A stretch of DNA of 64,000 nt from Chiridota heheva. Taxonomy: Eukaryota > Echinodermata > Holothuroidea > Apodida > Chiridotidae. Shown here in pieces: positions 51,026 to 64,000 of this stretch. Location of the stretch: NCBI GenBank assembly GCA_020152595.1, contig JAIGNY010000690.1, forward strand, positions 293,501-357,500, written 5' to 3'. Positions within the stretch are counted from its first letter, which is position 1. The number at the start of each line of letters is the position of its first letter. The position numbers were made by a program, and so were the translations under genes. The notes under the pieces were generated by a model. The model saw only the letters and a program-made list of their open reading frames with translations. It was not told where the DNA came from and searched no databases.

Positions 51026-51454
51026 CTTTTAAAAGTAATATTCCCATGGAATTTTATTTTTTATGTATCTGATAAAGAAATGTTTAAGAAGCAGATTGGG
51101 GAAAAAACATGTTGATATCTTAACATTTGAACTTTCAAGATTTTCTTGTTTGCATTAAAATGACTTTTGTACTGACTCTAAGTGATGATAACAGACCAAC
51201 AATTTCTTTTATGCAGACAAGAGAAATCTTTAAAACTAAATAACTTCTTGTAGGAATAAGATATCAACTTTGGTTTTTGCACCAATCTGTTTCTTTTATT
51301 GCCCTCTACCAGATATATTAAAATAAAAATCCATCATCCTTTAACGGAATAAGATATCAACATGTTTTATTGTTGTTTTTTTCCTCACCATTTTGTTTCT
51401 GTGATTGTCCTCTATCATATATATGAAAATTTATGCGAATATTCCTTTAATATA
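51026..51454. mobile_element. Fold-back MITE, copy 2
   Basis: Left arm AAAGTAATATTCCCATGGAA ... GTATCTGATAAAGAAATGTT ... GAAGCAGATTGGG parallels the 8593 arm. Right arm TTTATGCAGACAAGA ... TAACTTCTTGTAGGAATAAG ... CAATCTGTTTCTTTTATTGC parallels 9035-9130. The central part is shortened and the right arm partly duplicated (TAAGATATCAACWT twice). Confidence 0.8.
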
Positions 51455-52254
51455 GATCTTGAAGATGTTCAATAAGGTATAAGCTGATTATAAGTACCAA
51501 AAATATCTTATTCATCAACCCTCGAGCCAATAAGTTAATATTTTGCGAAACCTTCACACGTTTACCTTTTTATACAAAACAGTTGTTGAATCGTTGATTA
51601 TTTCTGAACCTGCAGCAATTCTATTGATGAAACAACAATTCTGGATGATGATCGAAGTCACGACAAGATCCAGGAGAGGCATTTAAGATTTTATGAGAAA
51701 GTGATGAATGCTCATATTATCAGGGATCTTGTTGCGTCGACTTGAAGGTTGGTCAGATTACAAACCCTGGGATGGTTAAAATAATATGTTTTTACTACTT
51801 TAGACTCTCATGCCGTGACACAAAAGTGTTTTCTCTCATTCACCCTCACCTTTTTTAGAATATTCTGAGGCAGCAATTTGGGGTAAAATTTAAAGACAAA
51901 AATCACCCCAAAAGTTGAAAAGAGAGACCTTTCTTTTCATGAATGGATTGTGTATGTTGCAGAATTGTACTCATGTAAAATACTGCACTGTATCCCTCCT
52001 TCACTAATCTAATATTGGATACATTGGTAACTTAATAAAGAAGAAAATAATTTAGAACAGACATGAAAATAGGAGCTTGATGAACCATGACCTTTTAAAG
52101 GATATGGAAATCCCTTTTGGTACATTTAGACAAATTCAGGATGGTGTTCAGGGGCCAAACAAAGGGCCTCAGCTGGGGAAGCAAAAAGAAAACTCAGCAA
52201 AAGTTTTGTCTTGCACGCATTCCAAAAGTTCATATACTACTATAGTAGATACTA
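51455..52254. other. Intergenic, nothing recognised
   Basis: Ordinary AT-rich DNA; no ORF with family resemblance. Confidence 0.5.
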
Positions 52255-52505
52255 TAGTAGCCAGGACAACTCCCACTTCTTAAACTCCCTGTTTATGAAA
52301 CCAGGATATTTTCCATTTCTTTAAATGACTGTTATGTAGCCAGGACAACTCTTATTTCTTTAACTCCCTGTTGATGTATTCAGGATATTTTCCATTTCTT
52401 TAGCTGACTGTTTATGTAGCCAAGATAACTCTTATATCTTCAACTACCTGTTTATGTAGTCAGGATAACTCCCATTTCTTTAACTCCCTGGTTATGTAGC
52501 CCCCA
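52255..52505. repeat. Minisatellite, ~40-60-bp unit, about five copies
   Basis: GTAGCCAGGACAACTC, CATTTCTTTAACTCCCTG and TTTATGTAGCCA recur. An adjoining short palindrome CTACTATAGTAG occurs twice at about 52238-52261. Confidence 0.8.
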
Positions 52506-52999
52506 TTCAACACTGTTATAGCATTAGCCAGTATCAAATACTCTTAAACTGTTTTCTAATTTTTCTAAAAAAATTGCATGGTTACCTCCCTTTTGAATAT
52601 AACAGATAAGCTGTGTGACTCCTGACACATTGATAGCTTTTTCAACAATCAAAAGCAACTGTAAAATTAATACTACAAACATGGAAGTTATGAATTATTT
52701 TTAACCTGGCAAAAGATTAAACAATTCTTGGAAAGTAAACAAAAGGTATATGGATGAGACGACAATACAATGACAATAAACGCTCACTGCCTATTGTATC
52801 AGCCGACACGAACCTTATTATTTCTTATCTTTTCTTGTTTCCCTTTCTTTAAATCTTTTGTTGTTTTTTTGTACATGAATTTTCTCATATTCAAAATAAT
52901 CATTGAAGAGGACAAAATTGCTGTGAGAATTTTATAATACTTCAAGAGCAGTCACCAGACGAAGAATTACAATGAGAGAAAACAAATCGAGAAAAATGG

Positions 53000-53090
53000 T
53001 TCTTGCGAGACTTCGAACCTGCAACTGTTAGTACACAAATTCCCGAAACTGTCGCCTTACCCACTGTGCCACATCTAGCGTTGTTCAATC
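53000..53090 (-). mobile_element. tRNA-like sequence, probably SINE head
   Basis: Minus strand: TGTGGCACAGTGGGTAAGGC (box A-like) ... CAGTTGCAGGTTCGAAGTCT (box B). The spacing is tRNA-like. No clear acceptor stem pairing with CCA end could be confirmed, and it differs from the other three SINEs. Confidence 0.6.
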
Positions 53091-53324
53091 TTGTGGTTTT
53101 ATTCAATACATACCGTGAAATAAGGGTCATCAATCGTGCAGCAGTTGGTTGAAATTTTAAACAATTTGAATCAAGATCTAAACATTGTGTCCATATGACG
53201 ATTTCGCTTTTTTCAAAGCTTTTTTTTTTAAAGATTTTTTATAGGTTGGGGGTACCATTTGACCACGAAAATTCCAGTTCTTCATTGACCATTTGACCAT
53301 GCAGCAATAATGAAAATGCTAACA

Positions 53325-54410
53325 GCGGTTCAGACCTGTTAAAAACAGTTCAGACCAGTTGAAAACATTTCAGACCAGTTAAAAAGAGTTCAGACCTGTT
53401 AAAAAACCTGTTTAGACCATTTGACACCTCTTGAAAACAGTTCAGACCTTGTTGAAAACCCTGTTAAGACCATTGACACCTGTTAAAAGCAATTCAAACC
53501 CGTTGAAAACAGTTCAGACCAGTCGAAAACATTTCAGACCGGTTCAAAACAGTTTCAGACCTGTCAAAACTATGAACAATACCTGTTGAGACCAGTTCAT
53601 ACCTGTTGAAAACAGTTCACACCGGTTAAAACCTGACACATCAGTTGAAAACAGTTCAGACTTGTTGAAAAACCTGTTTAGACCATTTGACACCTGTTGA
53701 AAACAGTTCAGACCATTTGACACCTGTTAAAAGCAATTCAAACCTGTTGAAAACAGTTTCAAATCAGTTGAAAACATTTCAGACACGTTCAAAACAGTTC
53801 AGACTTGTCAAAACCATATACAATACCTGTTGAGACCAGTTCACACCTGTTGAAAACAGTTCACACCGGTTAGCACCTGTCACACCAGTTGAAAACAGTT
53901 CAGACTTGTTAAAAAATCTATTTAGACCATTTGACACCTGTTGAAAACAGTTCAGACCATTTGACACTTGTTAAAAGCAATTCAAACCTGTAGAAAACAG
54001 TTCAGACCAGTTGAAAACATTTCTGACCAGTTCAAAGCAGTTCAGACCTGTCAAAACCAGAGACAATACCTGTTAAAAACAGTTCACACCTGTTGAAAAC
54101 ACTTCACACCAGTTAAACCCTGTCACACCAGTTGAAAACAGTTCAGATCTGTTGAAAAACCTGTTTAGACCATTTGACACCTGTTGACAACAGCTCAGAC
54201 CTGTTGAAAAACCTGTTAAGACCATTTGACACCTGTTAAAAGCAATTCAAACCTGTTGAAAACAGTTCAGACCAGTTGAAAACATTTCAGACCAGTTCAG
54301 ACCTGTCAAAACTAGAGGCAATACCTGTTGAGACCAGTTGACACCTGTTGAAAACAGTTCATACCAGTTAAAACCTGTCACACCAGTTGAAACCTGCACC
54401 AAAACACCTT
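53325..54410. repeat. Minisatellite, ~20-bp unit with longer period
   Basis: CAGTTCAGACC(A/T)GTTGAAAA repeated about 50 times with drift. A longer ordered block (GACCATTTGACACCTGTTAA ... AGCAATTCAAACC ... AATACCTGTTGAGACC) recurs at about 53475-53640, 53700-53880, 53960-54120 and 54215-54370. Confidence 0.92.
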
Positions 54411-57400
54411 GAACTGGGGTTTTTTCTGCTGGGATTAGTGTTAGTTAGTATGGTAACGTTGCCCATGCAGAATTTCAAACAAAATACAAATTATTGTCTT
54501 TGCCTTCTGGGTTTTCATACAAGTGTACAATGACACAACATATCTATGGCGTGGAAATGTTGCATAACAAAGAAAGATGACGCATCTATGTCTCTTGATT
54601 GAACTAAACCTTCCATTCACTCATTCATAAGGCCATAACAATTACCTAATGGCCTTCATATACTAAATCTACAGTAGCTCATCCCTATGGAATGCGAATT
54701 TATTTCTTATAATTTTTAAAGAGAGTAAGCAACCTTTTAATGCTATAAGCAAGATTTTTCCTTAGGCTTCGATTAGCACTGATTGCAAATTCGCTAAATC
54801 AACTGCAGTTAGACCTAAAGTCACACAATGACATTCACAAATACACTTTTCATTCTGTTTACATGTCATTTCTTGATTAAATTCCCGGGAAATAAATGTT
54901 TCCAATTAAATGGCTCACTCCAAAAAAAAACCGGGTCAAATATTTGACTGATTTCCCGGTTCATTTTTATCTGAACCAAGACGGTTTATTCTGAACAGTC
55001 GTCCGGGTCAAATTTGTACTGTTTCTGTTCAAATGAAAAATATCTGATCCGTTCTCTAGTCAAATTCTGATCAAAATCTGTTCATACAATACTGAATTCT
55101 CATTGGTTGGTGGTGACGTCATTTCTGTTTACGCTGCAGTTGACTGAATTTCATACAGACCACTCAAATAGAACTTGGACTTATTTTGTTGACGAAACAT
55201 CAGGAGAAAGGGAGTTAAAAGGTTCAATGATTCACCGCAATGTTTTCAACAGTAAGAAAAATAAGTTTAGTTATAATTGGTACCAATTTATTTACCAATA
55301 GATGCTTGAAATTGTGAACAGTTACGAGCCAGTTTACTGTTCGCTTGAAGTAGCCTAAAGTTAGTCCTATGGCCTATTATTAAATATGGCATTGGCAATA
55401 GTTAACACTAGGTAGCCTATAACATTAGTACTGGTTGAACCAAAATGATGAAGCGACATAGGCCTAACGTTAAGGCAAAACTTGAAGAAAAAGCCACGAT
55501 TGTACCTACATATATAGGCCTACAGAAACATGAAGATAATGAGAATGTAACAAATTATATGTGAATGATAAAAACAATTATTTGGCAGAATTCCAACCAG
55601 GATCCTGTTTCGCGAAAAAGAACAAAATTGTATTCTTTTAAAAATACTTAGGACATACGCGTGCGGAGGGGGAGGGGAAGGGGGTGAGAAGCGGTCAGCC
55701 CCCTGAGTATTACAATTGTGGATTTTCAGGGCACTGACACTTTATTTTTCAGGGCAAATTTAACCAAATGAGCGTTAGATTTATCCCAAAAAAAATCAGG
55801 CGGAAAACACCTTCCGCCCCTAGTGAAATATTTCTTCCCGTAAGCATGCCTATGATCCAGACCTGCCGATAATTCCAAGCGCTTGAATTCCCCAAATAAA
55901 TACTTAACGTGACTCTTTTGGATAAAATCTATGCCGGGAAAGATTTTAAGTCCAGTATACATTTCCTGTTTTGGCTCCGCGACTCTGCACAATTTTCTAA
56001 TAAAATTATCCAAGGCCCCTTCATAATCTTCTTATGGAGGTTATGCTTCTGATGGGAATTTTTCATAGTCTCACCAGGGATACTGTTATAGCAGTATCCC
56101 TGGCCTCACAAATACACCCTAGAGTGGTTCGGCTCAGGGGTCCACGCTTGTTACAGGAATTTTTACATTATACACCCCGGGGCAGCTCCGTTAGGTCCGT
56201 ACTTGCGATGTTTTTTTATATGTTTTTATAATCTCATACCTACACGCCGGATCGAGCGTCTCCATGCTTGTCACACAGACACACGAGTAAATTACCTAGT
56301 AAAATCAGTCCGGAGGGGACCAAATTCTCTAGGCCTAGACCTTGCTTAGGAAATAAGGTCCGGGGGGCCCAAATTTACGGGGGCAAAGTTTATTATCACA
56401 TCGGCTCCGCGGAGTATCTAAGGATCGCGTGGTATTCTGCAATTAGGCCAATCAATGCACATCGTCGTTTTCGGCCGCATTTAAAGCATAACCATGATTA
56501 TTAACATGTACATCACTGACATTTATTTTGAATAGCATCAAACAAAACAACTGTTAAATCTAGGCCATCTTGAATACTGTTATCATAGAATCATTTTTTA
56601 AATTTTGTTTAGTATCTTTTCACTTAATGCTGAGCCCCTAAATAATAAAGAAGAAAAAATATAAGAATAATTTTATATTCCAGGAAATCTTTTTTCAGAT
56701 TCGTGTTGTTTTAGAATGAAAAAAAATATTGTGCAAACTATTCGAGGTAGGCATATTTGTGGTTTGCATTTTTTTTTTCTCCACGATAATTGCAAGAGAA
56801 AGAAAGAACGCTTGTGTTTATGTATGGGACATTTGTTTTCTTTTTTCAGAATTGGAGGTTTAAGGTATTTATCAGGAGATGACGAATTCTTGCTTCCACA
56901 TATCGACAGGCTGGAATAATTCAATATTTTTTGTAAGAAGGAAACTTTCTGTATTTTTCAGAAACCACTTACAGTATACATGGTTAGCTTACAATGCCCA
57001 GTTTTGCAATTTTAACTATTGTTTTAGTAAGAGTAACATGGTGGGCCCGAAAATCGTGCACCTCAGGAATTAAATTTTATTTTTCCTATTAAGAAAAAAT
57101 AATTGTTTTCGTTGTCAGCAATATAAATCAATTCTTTGATTTTTCTTTATTTTATCCATGATAAATTCACAAAACTTGATATTTTACTTATCAAGATATT
57201 CATCAAAGGAAAAGAAATACGCGAATACCCCTGAAGTTCGTACACCAATGATAAACCTATGCAACTCTCAGCAGCTGTACCAGTAAAGTGTATAAAAGGC
57301 TTGAACGTAAATACGGGAAGAAAACATTTGAAAATATAATTTCCACAGTTTGTATTATTTGAAAATATAGCCAGTTTCATTTAAAATTCCTCAAATTAAC

Positions 57401-58180
57401 ATTATCTAATTATTTTTTCAAAAATTGGAGAAATATTGGGGTGTACGAACTTTGGGCCCGCACGAACTTCGGGCCATTTACTATACAGTAGTAGTGGGCA
57501 CCGTAATAGTCCTAACATTAGGCATAATGTTGAGTCCCAAATTGTAAACCTATTCCAAATTTCTCATGATACAGTCTTGAGACCCTTGCACACCAGATGC
57601 GACTGTCCGACATGACATTTTTATTAGAAATCTTAAACTAACGACTCCGTAACGAGTCCGTAAGGTAATTATTTTTACCTGATTATTTATTGGATGAGGC
57701 ATAATTAAAATTTGCTGTTCCTGAAATAACGATGAAATTTTTATACTAAGTTTGGCAATATTTGCTTCACATTAAAAATTTGGACACAAAAATTTGTGGT
57801 AAAATTGTTTCTGCCAGCCTGGTTATTCTATCTCCAAATGCTCTAGCAAAATCTGTATTGCTGTAAGAAAAATTGGGTAGAAATGATATTTCCATTCCAA
57901 TTTGTGTGATATACAGTACAGTATTCTATACAGTAGGCTACACTTGAAATGGCAACCGTACTGCCGTAAGGGGCCATTAGTGTTAGGCTGTATAGGAAAA
58001 ACTCTAAATTTTTTTGAATTTCGACTCTCATTTAAAACCTCTCACATCTCTAATCATGACACTTTTAAAAATATCAAGATAATAAATAAGTTATCCATTC
58101 CCTGCAACAACAACAAATCAAAAACTCTTTTCCTTAGAAGCTATGTTGAATGCCATGTCAGACTTAAAACAGCCTTCTTT
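54411..58180. other. Intergenic, no gene recognised
   Basis: May be the left part of a large TIR element (54913-61575, listed as a finding). Contains a 30-nt hairpin at 56074-56103. A 95-codon minus ORF (55726-56013) and others show no domain I can name. Confidence 0.45.
56074..56103. repeat. Perfect 12-bp-arm hairpin
   Basis: CCAGGGATACTG, six-base loop TTATAG, then CAGTATCCCTGG. Confidence 0.95.
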
Positions 58181-58183
58181 TTT

Positions 58184-58832
58184 TAGGCGTCTATCAGATT
58201 TATTGACATAACTAATTAATAAATGACTAAATAACAATCGTTATATTTTGGAATGGTTTTTATCCCAAATTTCATTATTTGTTAATGATCAAATACAAAA
58301 ACTTGATTTAGCCTAATTTTGACCCGCTGGGCCGCCCAAAACTACTGGACGACTTTCATGTTTGGCGCAAAAAAGTGTCTCAAATTTCTCTGATGTTGCA
58401 CTCTACCAGATATAACTGTTTTAATATTTTTGCGGGGGTAGATTGTTAACGGCGATTTATCTTGCTATTTTGAAGAGTTTCATGCAGGGGCGTATCTAGC
58501 TTTTCTCTTTTTTAGGCGTCTATCAGATTTATTGACATAACTAATTAATAAATGACTAAATAACAATCGTTATATTTTTGGGGAATGGTTTTTTTATCCC
58601 AAATTTTATATTTGTTAATGATCAAATACAAAACTTGATTTAGTTAATTTTGTAATATAAAAACTACTGGACGACTTTCATGTTTAAAGCTCAAAAAGTG
58701 TCTCAAATTTCTCTGATGTTGCACGCAAGGATATAACTTTTTTAATATTTTTTGCAGGGGGTAGATTGTTAACGAATTTATCTTGCTATTTTGAAGAGTT
58801 TCATGCAGGGGCGTATCTAGCTTTTCTCTTTT
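58184..58832. repeat. Two-copy direct tandem duplication, ~325-bp unit
   Basis: Copy 1 58184-58510, copy 2 58511-58832. Shared: TTAGGCGTCTATCAGATTTA, TAATAAATGACTAAATAACA, CTACTGGACGACTTTCATGT, TTTCATGCAGGGGCGTATCT. Differences concentrate in the GC-rich parts of the middle. Confidence 0.93.
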
Positions 58833-59340
58833 AAGGGGGCTTAAGCCCCTATTGACAATCACATATTCATGCCCCCTCCCCACCACCTTCTGCCCTCCCT
58901 CCCTTCCTGGAAAGGGTTTATTTTTCCCGGTTGCTTTCTTTATGGTTTAAAGGGGAAATTGTGAAAATATGATCATTGAACTGAAGGAGGATGCATAATA
59001 TTGTTGGAAATTTAGGCAACACTTCCTGAAAAATTGATAGTGACTTCCCGGAAATTAGAGAAACTCCCTGAAAATTGAAGAAAATTTGCTGCTGAAATTA
59101 AAGATTTCACGAGATTAAAGAAAATTTCATGAAAAGTAAAGACGTTTGGTGGAAATTTAGGAAATTTTCTAGAAAAGAAATTTCGCGAAACTTAAAATTT
59201 CTAGGAAATGAAGAAAATTTCCTGAAAATTCACAAGGATTTCCCAATAAATTAAAAAAGAATTCCTGAACATTCAAGGCGAATTCCTGAAAACATATTCC
59301 TCAAAAATTTAAGATTTCCCAATTAGCAGCAACATTTCAT
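58833..59340. repeat. Transposon terminus and AAATTTTC-rich repeat
   Basis: GGGGGCTTAAGCCCC at 58834 and GCCCCCTCCCCACC lead into a GAAAATTGAAGAAAATTT-type degenerate repeat at 59010-59330, similar to those at 4105 and 4705. Confidence 0.55.
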
Positions 59341-60424
59341 GTATATTAACTTGTGCAATTTTCGTTGCTCCTCATTACCAACTAGTATTGACCTAATAAG
59401 TAAGACTTTTATCAATTTTGTGTATGCTTCACAATTCCTGTCGAAAAAGAAAGAAAAAAGATTTCAGAAGATGCAGATTAAATTGATATTACTAGAAAAA
59501 TTCATTTCAGATTATTTTATGCATACATGCAACACTAGAAAATTATTCAATAACTGGTGCTTTAAGTTTGCTTATTTATTGTAAAGTTGCTCAACTAAAA
59601 AAAGATAATGTATCAGGCAAGACTTAGAGATAATGACAATATCCTTAACAAAGTAACCTTTCCAACACTCGGTAAATGTAAATAGATATGATATGCTGTA
59701 TCATCTTGCCGTTTTAAATGCAGACACCTACCATATTAAAAACGTGGAAATTAAACAACAGTATTAAGCTGCAATGCATCATCTGAGGTCAGCAATATTT
59801 CCAGCGTCTAAGAAATTAATCATCCTACAAATGTCTCTTTTCAGACTGGCAGAAAAAGAAAGCATATATATAAAAAATTAGATAAATGATGCTAGTTCTT
59901 TTCAACGAAACTTGACTAGAAGGCTCCTTAGCCCTATTCATAGAACTGAATAAAGATTTGAAAGCTCTCTGTGCAATTAAAAGCTAGCTTCTTTGTTTGG
60001 CAGAATTGATGCAGTAATAAGAAATCATGGAAGCTTTTTTTCCACAGGAAGTTGTAATAAGCAAATATTAATTACATAAATCATTACAATTACAGCTGCC
60101 AAGAAATTGTCAATTACAATTACAGCATTTTTACACCAGTTGACACCCTGCCGGAAATGGGGCGAAGTTGGAAGCTAGTAACGGTATTTGGCGTGAGTTT
60201 GGTAGCAGAATATTGCTTAAAATCGTGTCAATTCTGCACTAAAGTTGGTAAAAAGGAATATATATTTTGAAACGAATAAATAGGATCCCATTCACAACAT
60301 TATATGTCTTTAGTTGGGGTCTAGGAATGGTTTTCATGTTTTGATGTAAGAATAAAACTTTGAGAAAAAACATTTACGACGTTGAGAATAAAAGGTATAT
60401 ATTAAGAATATATTACTCATGACA
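59341..60424. other. Intergenic, nothing recognised
   Basis: AT-rich DNA without supported gene or repeat. Confidence 0.5.
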
Positions 60425-60840
60425 ATTTGTACGTCCCTGTGAGCATTCGGCGCCCTCTCGAAAGGCTTCTTCTACCAACTGTATTTAATAAAATTATTCA
60501 CCCTTCATGGCAGGGACAGATATTAAATATTGTCAACGAGCTATCGCAATGCATCGGTTACTGTCCGAGCTCGAGTGCCAATGGTGCGGGGATTCGGGGT
60601 GAAGTCCCCCAAAATTTGGTCTTTATTGTTGAAAATTCATGCACTTTTGGACTACGTATAGAAAATATCATAGTATAGGAAAAAGTTATCGATCAACACA
60701 TACATTTTCTCAGAGCCTAAAAAATATATTCTTAGGACGATTTTGTCGCCCCCTTGAGTACTTGGCGCCCTCTCAGAAAGCATTGCTGGGGGCATTCCCC
60801 AACCCCAACCCCCCTCCCCCTGCCACCACGCCACTGCCTA
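60425..60840. mobile_element. hAT-like element fragments
   Basis: CGCCCTCTC(G/A)(A/G)AAGGCTT-like and ATTCGGCGCCCTCTC / ACTTGGCGCCCTCTC recur at 60446 and 60757. The block ends CACCACGCCACTG at about 60833, the usual terminus. Left end unclear. Confidence 0.5.
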
Positions 60841-63479
60841 GGAATTCTGCAGTAGATTATATTCTGGATGGAGAATGTACTGGGGGTGGAGGTATGCGCT
60901 CGACATAGTGCTAAAATTCTAGCTTCCACCTGTTTCCATTAAATTTGCACTTTTTGAACAGAACAACTCTTGGCAATTATCACTTGTTGGTCTTTGTTGT
61001 ATTGGAAACTCCACTGAACTGTACAGGAAATGTTATTAATTAAAACATTTTTCCTGTAAATGTAAGTCAAGCTATATGTTTATGATTTTCCACTTTTCCG
61101 AGTCCTTATTTTTTGTTATATCATTCAATGTATTAAAGCATTCCATATTTTGATTAAAGTGCATAAGAAAGTTATTTGCAGTTAATAAAATGTATAAAAA
61201 ATGTGTTCTTAGTCGTTTCTTGTGTTGGTTCATTAATACTATGAATTATGAACTTGGTCTTTGTTTGGAGCAATTGGAGAAAATGGTTAAAATTTCATAG
61301 GTTCCATTATTAAGTATACTATAAAAAGGCAATGTAACCAGAAAGGGATTCAATTTGAACAGTTGATCTAATCAGAAACTAAAATTTGGTCAGTTTTCTG
61401 TTCAAAAACGCCGGTTTCTTTCTCAGAATGAGCCGGATCCGGGTCATTTTTATTTGATTTAAACCGGAACTCTGGATCAAAACGACCAGGAATGATTCAT
61501 TGCCCCTGGGACCCAGAACCGGGGTTTAATTTGAACCGATTTTGTTCATATTTGACCAGAGTATTTTAAGAGTGTTTGATCAGCCTTTTAGCAAACTAAA
61601 TCTCACGTTTTATATGACACTTTTTGAGATTATTATTGTGCTTGTCAATGAATTCATAGAAAAAATAGAGACCTTTGATTCTTCATTATAGTTTTAGTCA
61701 CGACAACATTAAACCATTATACTGGGTTCAAGCACTTTGATTAGCATAATTTTGAAAATTAAAAGATTAAATTCTTGCAGATTAATGTATTACTTCCTGT
61801 TTTTCTTAAAAACTACTTAAGTCTATAGTTGAACACTTGTCGTTCATTTACATTTTAATTTAATCCGCTTTTGTCATACAGTGTAAGACGAAAACAAAGA
61901 AATAAAACTAAAAGACAGTAGATATGTACTTCCATATGACATTGGCACACATTGACACTTATTGGCACATTGACACTTATTGCCTTGACATTTATTGGCA
62001 CACCTTGTATAAACAGAGAACAACGGAATTAAGGCCTTCCATGGAAAGTTGATAACCCTTGAAAATGATAATATAAATTGCAGTTAACGTAGTAAAGGTG
62101 TAAAGTACCACGCTTTACAGAGGTCCTGCATAATGATACTAAAGTAACTTATCTGGATTTCCCTCCAATTGTCATTGTGTACCAAATCTCGTTGTCGTTG
62201 ATTAATTTCACCGTAAATTGCGTTTTCTTTTTATTTACCTTTCAGCCCTTGGCAACATCATTTACTATATATAACACCGTGGCACTGTCACAAAACTAAC
62301 ACATTTTTTGAACTCAGTCCACGCACCAAACAATTAACCGTTCATTAATAACCTCTTTTTGCATTTATGATTCAAACAAACAGCGTAATTACATGTTTAA
62401 AATAAATTTACAAAATCTGTAAACATCTGATTTTCATGAACCTAGTTAAACTCATCGATTGTGGTTTTGATTTCGCGCATCTTGAAAAGCCATTTGTCTG
62501 TTTGTCGCAATTAAAAAAAGCTTGGCATTAATTTTACTCCAAGATTATCACTGATTACTTACCAATATCAAGTGATTAATACAAATTGAATTAATGTGTG
62601 TCGACGATAAAAAAGACACGATTTAAAATATTTTCCAACTGCAGGTTAAAGACTTTATTTATAGGTATATTGGAAAATGAAAAAAATTACAGAACCATTT
62701 TTATATTCATGTACTTATCAGCTTATGTGGCTGATTGATCGCTGCTTATTCGAGTAGGTCAATAATTCTTTATCAAAGCGAACAATTTGGAGAGTTCTCA
62801 CCAGCGTGATTTTACACTCAAGTTCTATTAAAGATGAATAAACAGTCAGATGTTGTATAATGAGATGCTATCCCTTGAATATCTTTAATTTCTTGCCATA
62901 CAGGAAATAAATTTGGAAAAGCAAACAATTTTAACTTTTTCGTCTAAATGATGAACTAGTAGAACGGTTCATACTACACAATACCATGCATATCACAAAT
63001 CTGTCTGTTACAAAAGATAATTACATCGCACGATTCCTCCTGTTATACAATTCAATTAGATTACTTACACCTATAAACAACATTTCAGTGGGGCTATTAG
63101 CTGGCATTTACACTACCCCTTTTCCTTTTCTACATGTCTCTTATGTGTTTTCCTCTGTTTAACCTTTAACATTAGCATCACCATTTACTATAAGCTCATT
63201 GGAGTGCCAAGACTAATTCTCTTTGCACTCAGACCAAACTTTAAACCATTCACATATAACCTATTTTGGCGCACATGACTTCAATTAATAAAATGCGGTT
63301 AAACGCAAAAACCTAAATAAGATAAACCAGGTTTTTAAAATCATGACAAACAGAAAATCCGATTAACATCAGTTATATATTATTATAAAAATTATGTATT
63401 TCCAGCCTAATTATTGCAATTTCTGACATTGTCATATGAGTGTCTCCCAACTACTTAACATTCTTAGATCTTTAGATGA
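60841..63479. other. Intergenic, no gene recognised
   Basis: Contains an ACCGG/GGTCA-rich segment at 61375-61570 related in inverted sense to 54925-55060, and a short TTGGCACA/TTGACACTTA repeat at 61940-62010. Otherwise AT-rich with no supported ORF. Confidence 0.5.
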
Positions 63480-64000
63480 TTTACAGTCCTGCAGCATGCC
63501 TATTAATAGGAACATTAATTAAACACGAGAATATTGAAGTCATGCAGCCATATTGTTCAGTCCGGCAACATGCCTATTAATAGGAACATTTACTTCACAC
63601 GAGAATATTAAAGTCATGCAGCCATATTGTTCAGTCCGGCAGCATGCCTATTAATAGGAACATTTATTACACACGAGAATATTGAAGTCATGCAGCCATA
63701 TTATTCAGTCCTGCAGCATGCCGAGAATATTGAAGTCATGCAGTTCAGTCCGAATATTGAAGTCATGCAGCCATTGCATCCGGCAGCATTATTAATAGGA
63801 ACATTTATTACACACGAGAATATCATGCAGCCATATTGTTCAGTCCGGCAGCATGCTTATTCATGCAGCCATATTGTTCAGTCCGGCAGCATGCCTATTA
63901 ATAGGAACATTTATTACACACGAGAATATTGAAGTCATGCAGCCATATTGTTCAGTCCGGCAGCATGCCTATTAATAGGAACATTTATTACACACGAGAA
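63480..64000. repeat. Satellite, ~74-bp unit, continuing past the window
   Basis: Unit words CAGTCCGGCAGCATGCCTAT, TAATAGGAACATTTATTACA, CACGAGAATATTGAAGTCAT, GCAGCCATATTGTT. Full copies alternate with truncated ones at 63720-63870. Each full unit holds the palindrome CCTATTAATAGG. The 101-codon ORF is an artefact. Confidence 0.93.

Noticed and set aside
53000-53090. Functional tRNA gene
   Set aside because: Box A and B are present but I could not pair a full acceptor stem; more likely a SINE head.
55726-56013. 95-codon minus-strand ORF as a possible gene
   Set aside because: No recognised family; it sits inside transposon-like sequence with a pyrimidine-rich terminus.

Overview
The window looks like one stretch of an AT-rich, repeat-laden invertebrate animal genome. 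The grounds are long GT-AG introns, tRNA-derived SINEs, a non-LTR retrotransposon, many small inverted-repeat transposons and long (TA)n tracts. It carries a single recognisable gene, on the + strand: a seven-exon ammonium transporter of the Amt/MEP family, a family present in invertebrates, plants, fungi and microbes but not in vertebrates. The species cannot be fixed from the sequence; a marine invertebrate is a reasonable guess.

Layout: 1-11.2 kb is intergenic and mostly repeats (a three-copy tandem repeat with an inverted partner, AAATTTTC-rich degenerate repeats, a GAT/GGT microsatellite, a hAT-like element, SINEs, a fold-back element). The gene runs from the ATG at 11235 to the stop at 50296, but only about 1.7 kb of these 39 kb is coding. 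Intron 1 (8.9 kb) holds a 1.8-kb TA/TTTA/TCTA microsatellite and three large minisatellites. Introns 2-4 hold SINEs, TIR elements and fold-back elements. Intron 5 (9.6 kb) holds a LINE fragment split by a hAT-like element with a perfect 8-bp target duplication, plus two (TA)n tracts. Intron 6 holds a pair of tandem transposons and a 40-bp minisatellite that appears to derive from the exon 6 splice donor. From 50.3 kb to the end I find no gene: a second fold-back copy, minisatellites, a SINE, a 320-bp tandem duplication, hAT-like fragments and a 74-bp satellite that runs off the window.

The joined exons predict a transporter of about 571 residues with the family's pore histidines (H199, H355), the aspartates eight residues before each (D191, D347), a GFNxGS segment and a conserved cytoplasmic C-terminal motif. 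Exon 7 as written carries a one-base deletion near 49775 that breaks the frame. It may be an assembly error, an allele or real decay. An alternative acceptor three bases downstream would rejoin the frame at the cost of about 17 residues. The most unusual signal is the intron 6 minisatellite, which repeats the exon 6 5' splice site about 15 times, each unit also having an AG that would bound a 21-nt, in-phase, stop-free mini-exon. No bacterial, viral or CRISPR system is present.
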